A program made the position numbers and the translations under genes. The notes under the pieces are model-generated. The model was not told where the DNA came from and made no database searches. It worked only from the letters and a program-made list of their open reading frames with translations. A DNA stretch of 42,224 nucleotides, from positions 54,917 to 97,140 of the forward strand of contig JAHBMJ010002739.1 of assembly GCA_018398765.1 (NCBI GenBank). Reading direction: 5' to 3'. The DNA comes from Chromera velia (lineage: Eukaryota; Sar; Chromeraceae). This document shows positions 20,459-42,224 of this stretch, in pieces (the stretch's first letter is position 1; each line of letters opens with the position of its first letter).

Positions 20459-21273
20459 TACGATTCCTGCACCGACTACGTGACTATATACTTCAGACCG
20501 TCAGAAGAAATGAAGGCGCACGGGCTCAGTCTGTCACGGGGCATGAGAAGGGCACACTGGGCGGGCCAAAATGAAATGGGTACTTCAGGGTTGTGCTGGG
20601 TTTTGTGGATGGGGCACACGGCATTGAAAAACAGTTCTAGTGCCCCGCCGACCAGAGGAGTTTCGGAGAAATTCCGAGACAGCTGGGAAACTTCTGAGAA
20701 AAGTCAAAACGTACTCGATCCAGCAACCCGATGGGGGCCGGCGAGCGCGAATTCCGCATGCATGCAGCAGCGCGCATCGCGCGCCGCGCAAAATTCACTA
20801 TAGCTGCATGGCATACGTGTATGCGCACAATTCGCGCGAAAAAGTGCACATTTTTTCTTTCGCTTTTTGAAGTACATTCGGCATGCACCACCGAATTTAC
20901 ACATGCAACTTTACAGATTCACCTAGCTTTGAAACTGCGCCTTGGCAGTGCATCATTGCATCTTTTGCGAGCACAGAAGTGGCCACTAGATACGGTCCGT
21001 GCACTGCTTTACCCTTTGATCCTCTTTCTGGTCTCTCACTGGCGTTCCTGCTACCTTTCGACGGCAACGAAAGGGGAGACGGCCAGTTGCTTACAGTCGT
21101 TTTATCAAAAAGAACAATACCGATTGATGTAACCAGCCGAGCAAAACTTCAATCGTCTTGCATACACAAGGAGTTTGTTCAGACGTACTGCTCGTCCTTA
21201 TTCCCTTCCAAGGAGCGAGAACCCTAAATCAAGAAGAAGAAGCGGTGTTATAAAGCACCTCACTGTTGCACTC
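20459..21273. promoter_or_regulatory. Divergent promoter region between the helical-repeat gene and the giant gene
   Basis: About 0.8 kb between two start codons on opposite strands. It holds TGCATGCA (20759-20766), a CG-rich GCGCGC cluster right after it, and the 10-bp palindrome TTCGCGCGAA (20831-20840), which resembles an E2F-type core. TGCATGCA is also a known ApiAP2 target motif in apicomplexans. Function here is inferred only. Confidence 0.45.
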
Positions 21274-41881
<20,608 letters not shown>

Positions 41882-42112
41882 GTTGGTTTTTCTACACAGC
41901 TCTTGCCTAGCGGCAATTTCCTTGGCGGACTTCCTTTTCTCTCCCCCTGTTCACGCACTCGATCAAGTGATTCTGCCCGTGTGTCGAGTGCGTGGAATGC
42001 ATGCGGGAGGGGACTGCTCTGTGACTCTCTCCGTATCAACAGTCTTGTTCTACATTTTTCTAGCACACATTTTGAAATTCGTCATTGAGCCATGCGTGAT
42101 CTGGTGCCATCA

Positions 42113-42193
42113 ACTCTCTCTCTTTCTCTCTCTGTGTGTGTGTGTGTGTATGTGTCCGTGTGTGTGTATGTGTGTAAATGTGTGCGTGTGTAA

Positions 42194-42224
<31 letters not shown>
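42113..42224. repeat. CT then GT microsatellite at the window end
   Basis: A short CT run followed by GT/GTAT/GTAA units to the end of the window, within the next intron of the giant gene. Confidence 0.9.

Overview
This is eukaryotic nuclear DNA. All genes are multi-exon, with GT-AG (and two apparent GC-AG) introns, microsatellites crowd the introns, and gene spacing is kilobases. Three things suggest a photosynthetic alveolate: a bacterial/cyanobacterial-looking glucan branching enzyme, an intraflagellar-transport GTPase, and long fast-evolving proteins with helical repeats. A chromerid close to Chromera velia fits best. That assignment is an inference from gene content and repeat style; no rRNA or organelle marker is present.

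Layout: (1) 138-292 (+) is the last exon of an unrecognised gene entering from the left. (2) 2733-6481 (-) is an eight-exon GH13 alpha-glucan branching enzyme with a complete catalytic triad. (3) 7717-11497 (-) is a nine-exon Rab-like GTPase that matches IFT27/RABL4. (4) 12426-14646 (+) is a four-exon MAPEG-family microsomal glutathione S-transferase. It is head-to-head with IFT27 across about 0.9 kb that holds a 22-bp perfect palindrome. (5) 17206-20458 (-) is a three-exon, 814-residue protein with a mitochondrial-type leader, an alpha-helical repeat region and a basic tail. (6) 21274 to beyond 41881 (+) is a giant gene of about 38 exons, at least 2,850 codons and incomplete in the window. 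It encodes a DUF3638/DUF3645-type protein with an N-terminal signal peptide and a Walker-A-like GGGKT loop. It is head-to-head with gene 5 across about 0.8 kb.

The exon chains were built by matching reading phase across every intron. In genes 2, 3, 5 and most of 6 all phases close, which is strong internal support. Weak points are the first two exons of gene 6, its junction near 35.7-36.0 kb (an in-frame TAG unless a nearer acceptor is used), the last exon of IFT27 and the start of the MAPEG gene.

Intergenic stretches (293-2732, 6482-7716, 14647-17205) are AT-rich or microsatellite-rich and show no recognisable gene. I found no tRNA, rRNA, CRISPR or intact transposon. The genes do not form a pathway. 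They cover storage polysaccharide, cilium transport, membrane detoxification, mitochondrial expression (inferred) and one large protein of unknown function.
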